A stretch of 6,142 bases of DNA from Promethearchaeota archaeon (GTDB lineage Archaea; Asgardarchaeota; Lokiarchaeia; Sigynarchaeales; SOKP01): positions 1-6,142 of the forward strand of contig WJKD01000608.1 in NCBI GenBank assembly GCA_014729315.1. Direction: 5' to 3'. Below the pieces are notes generated by a model. It was not told where the DNA came from. It saw only the letters and a program-made list of their open reading frames with translations, and made no database searches. A program made the translations under genes and the position numbers. Below are positions 5,320 to 6,142 of the stretch, piece by piece (within the stretch, counting starts at the first letter, position 1; every line of letters starts with the position of its first letter).

Positions 5320-6142
5320 ATGATAAAGAGTATTAATCCATCCACTCTTGAATTAAACGGGAAAGTTGAGGAAACGCCAATAGAAAAAATTGCCGAGATA
5401 TATCGTAATTCTCGTAAAGCTCAGAGGGAATGGTCAAAGATTCCATTGGACGAACGAGCCCGAAGAGTCGTGAAAATTAACGAAATAATTTCCAATCAAT
5501 TCGAGGAGATATCTTTATTGATTTCCAAGGAGGTGGGTAAGCCCCCTTCTGAAGCTTTTGTGAACGAGGTTTATGGAGTCGCAGATTCCACATTCCATTA
5601 TTATTCAACAATAAATGATATTTTAGGAAAAGAAAAAAACGTACCACTTAATTTCTACGAATCATTGGATAAAAAAAGTTTTATCTTGCGTAAACCAATA
5701 GGCGTCGTGTGCGTCATTGGGCCTTATAATTATCCCTTTACTATTCCTTTTCAGCAAATTGTTCAGAGCCTTATGGCCGGCAATAGCATTGTTTTCAAAC
5801 CATCGTCAGAAACTGTTCTCGTAGGAAAAAAAATCCAAGAAATATGCGAAGCTCTCGATTTGCCTGAAAATTTGGTACAAACCGTTTTTGGAAGTGGCTC
5901 TAAGCTAGGAAATCCTCTAATTGATGACGCTGACAAGGTGATATTTACAGGAAGTACTGCAACGGGTAAAAGGATTATGCAACGGGCGGCAAATACTTTA
6001 ACGGAAGTGTCTTTAGAATTGGGTGGAAAATCGGCCATGATCGTATTTCCTGATGCGAACCTCGAGAGAGCAATAATGGCGGCTCGATGGGGAGTTTTCA
6101 CGAATTCGGGCCAAGTATGTGCCTCAGTTAAAAGATTATACC
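5320..6142 (+). CDS. NAD(P)-dependent aldehyde dehydrogenase, 3' end beyond the window
   Basis: Members of the ALDH superfamily oxidise an aldehyde to the carboxylate through a cysteine thiohemiacetal, passing hydride to NAD(P). The first 274 codons are present, more than half of the usual 450-500 residues, and the frame runs off the right edge. Key features are in order: GPYNYPF with the oxyanion-hole Asn (N137); FKPSSET with the cofactor-contacting Lys (K160); FTGSTATGK (209-217) of the nucleotide-binding fold; ELGGK with the general-base Glu (E233); and NSGQVCAS with the nucleophile C267. All expected catalytic residues in this part are intact. K160 followed by PSSE does not settle NAD against NADP preference. 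Substrate is unclear: the VKR after the catalytic Cys region recalls some glyceraldehyde-3-phosphate and semialdehyde enzymes, but that is weak. The product is cytoplasmic, with no signal peptide. The gene has its own ribosome binding site and follows a terminator, so it probably starts a new transcript. Confidence 0.95.
   Translation, partial: MIKSINPSTLELNGKVEETPIEKIAEIYRNSRKAQREWSKIPLDERARRVVKINEIISNQFEEISLLISKEVGKPPSEAFVNEVYGVADSTFHYYSTINDILGKEKNVPLNFYESLDKKSFILRKPIGVVCVIGPYNYPFTIPFQQIVQSLMAGNSIVFKPSSETVLVGKKIQEICEALDLPENLVQTVFGSGSKLGNPLIDDADKVIFTGSTATGKRIMQRAANTLTEVSLELGGKSAMIVFPDANLERAIMAARWGVFTNSGQVCASVKRLY

Noticed and set aside
5763..6101. Minus-strand 112-codon open frame inside the aldehyde dehydrogenase
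   Set aside because: It is antisense to the strongly conserved ALDH motifs, so it is a shadow frame.

Overview
This 6.1-kb, AT-rich window comes from an archaeon. The clearest evidence is a transcription factor B (TFB) gene, an archaeal/eukaryotic-type initiation factor. Promoters look like TATA elements, genes end in T-tracts, and several genes carry Shine-Dalgarno motifs. The AT-rich bias, a divergent extra-looking TFB and a long coiled coil ending in a zinc ribbon would suit an Asgard (Lokiarchaeia-like) genome. That placement is inference; no lineage marker is present.

Layout: three genes lie on the minus strand in the left 3.9 kb, and two lie on the plus strand in the right 1.85 kb. From left to right on the minus strand: (1) a 306-residue TFB paralogue with an unusual zinc ribbon; (2) a 267-residue coiled-coil protein with in-register 21-residue repeats and a C-terminal zinc ribbon; (3) a GT4-type glycosyltransferase. 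The glycosyltransferase domain clearly extends upstream of its first in-frame ATG (3515), but the open frame (to 3866) has no ATG, GTG or TTG before an in-frame TGA. A well-placed ATG with a Shine-Dalgarno lies just beyond that TGA. On the plus strand are (4) a 277-residue protein with about six membrane spans and (5) an NAD(P)-dependent aldehyde dehydrogenase, cut by the window edge just after its catalytic cysteine.

The genes are separated by 187-411 bases and do not look like one operon, so each probably has its own promoter. No shared pathway is evident.

The most unusual non-coding stretch is the divergent gap at 3888-4298. It holds two consecutive RNA-like hairpins, one closed by a cUUCGg tetraloop, next to short, interrupted reading frames. 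It could be the decayed right end of an IS200/IS605-type element (TnpB tail plus omegaRNA-like structure) or a small structured RNA. I found no CRISPR array, tRNA, rRNA or intact mobile element, and nothing that amounts to a convincing new multi-gene system.
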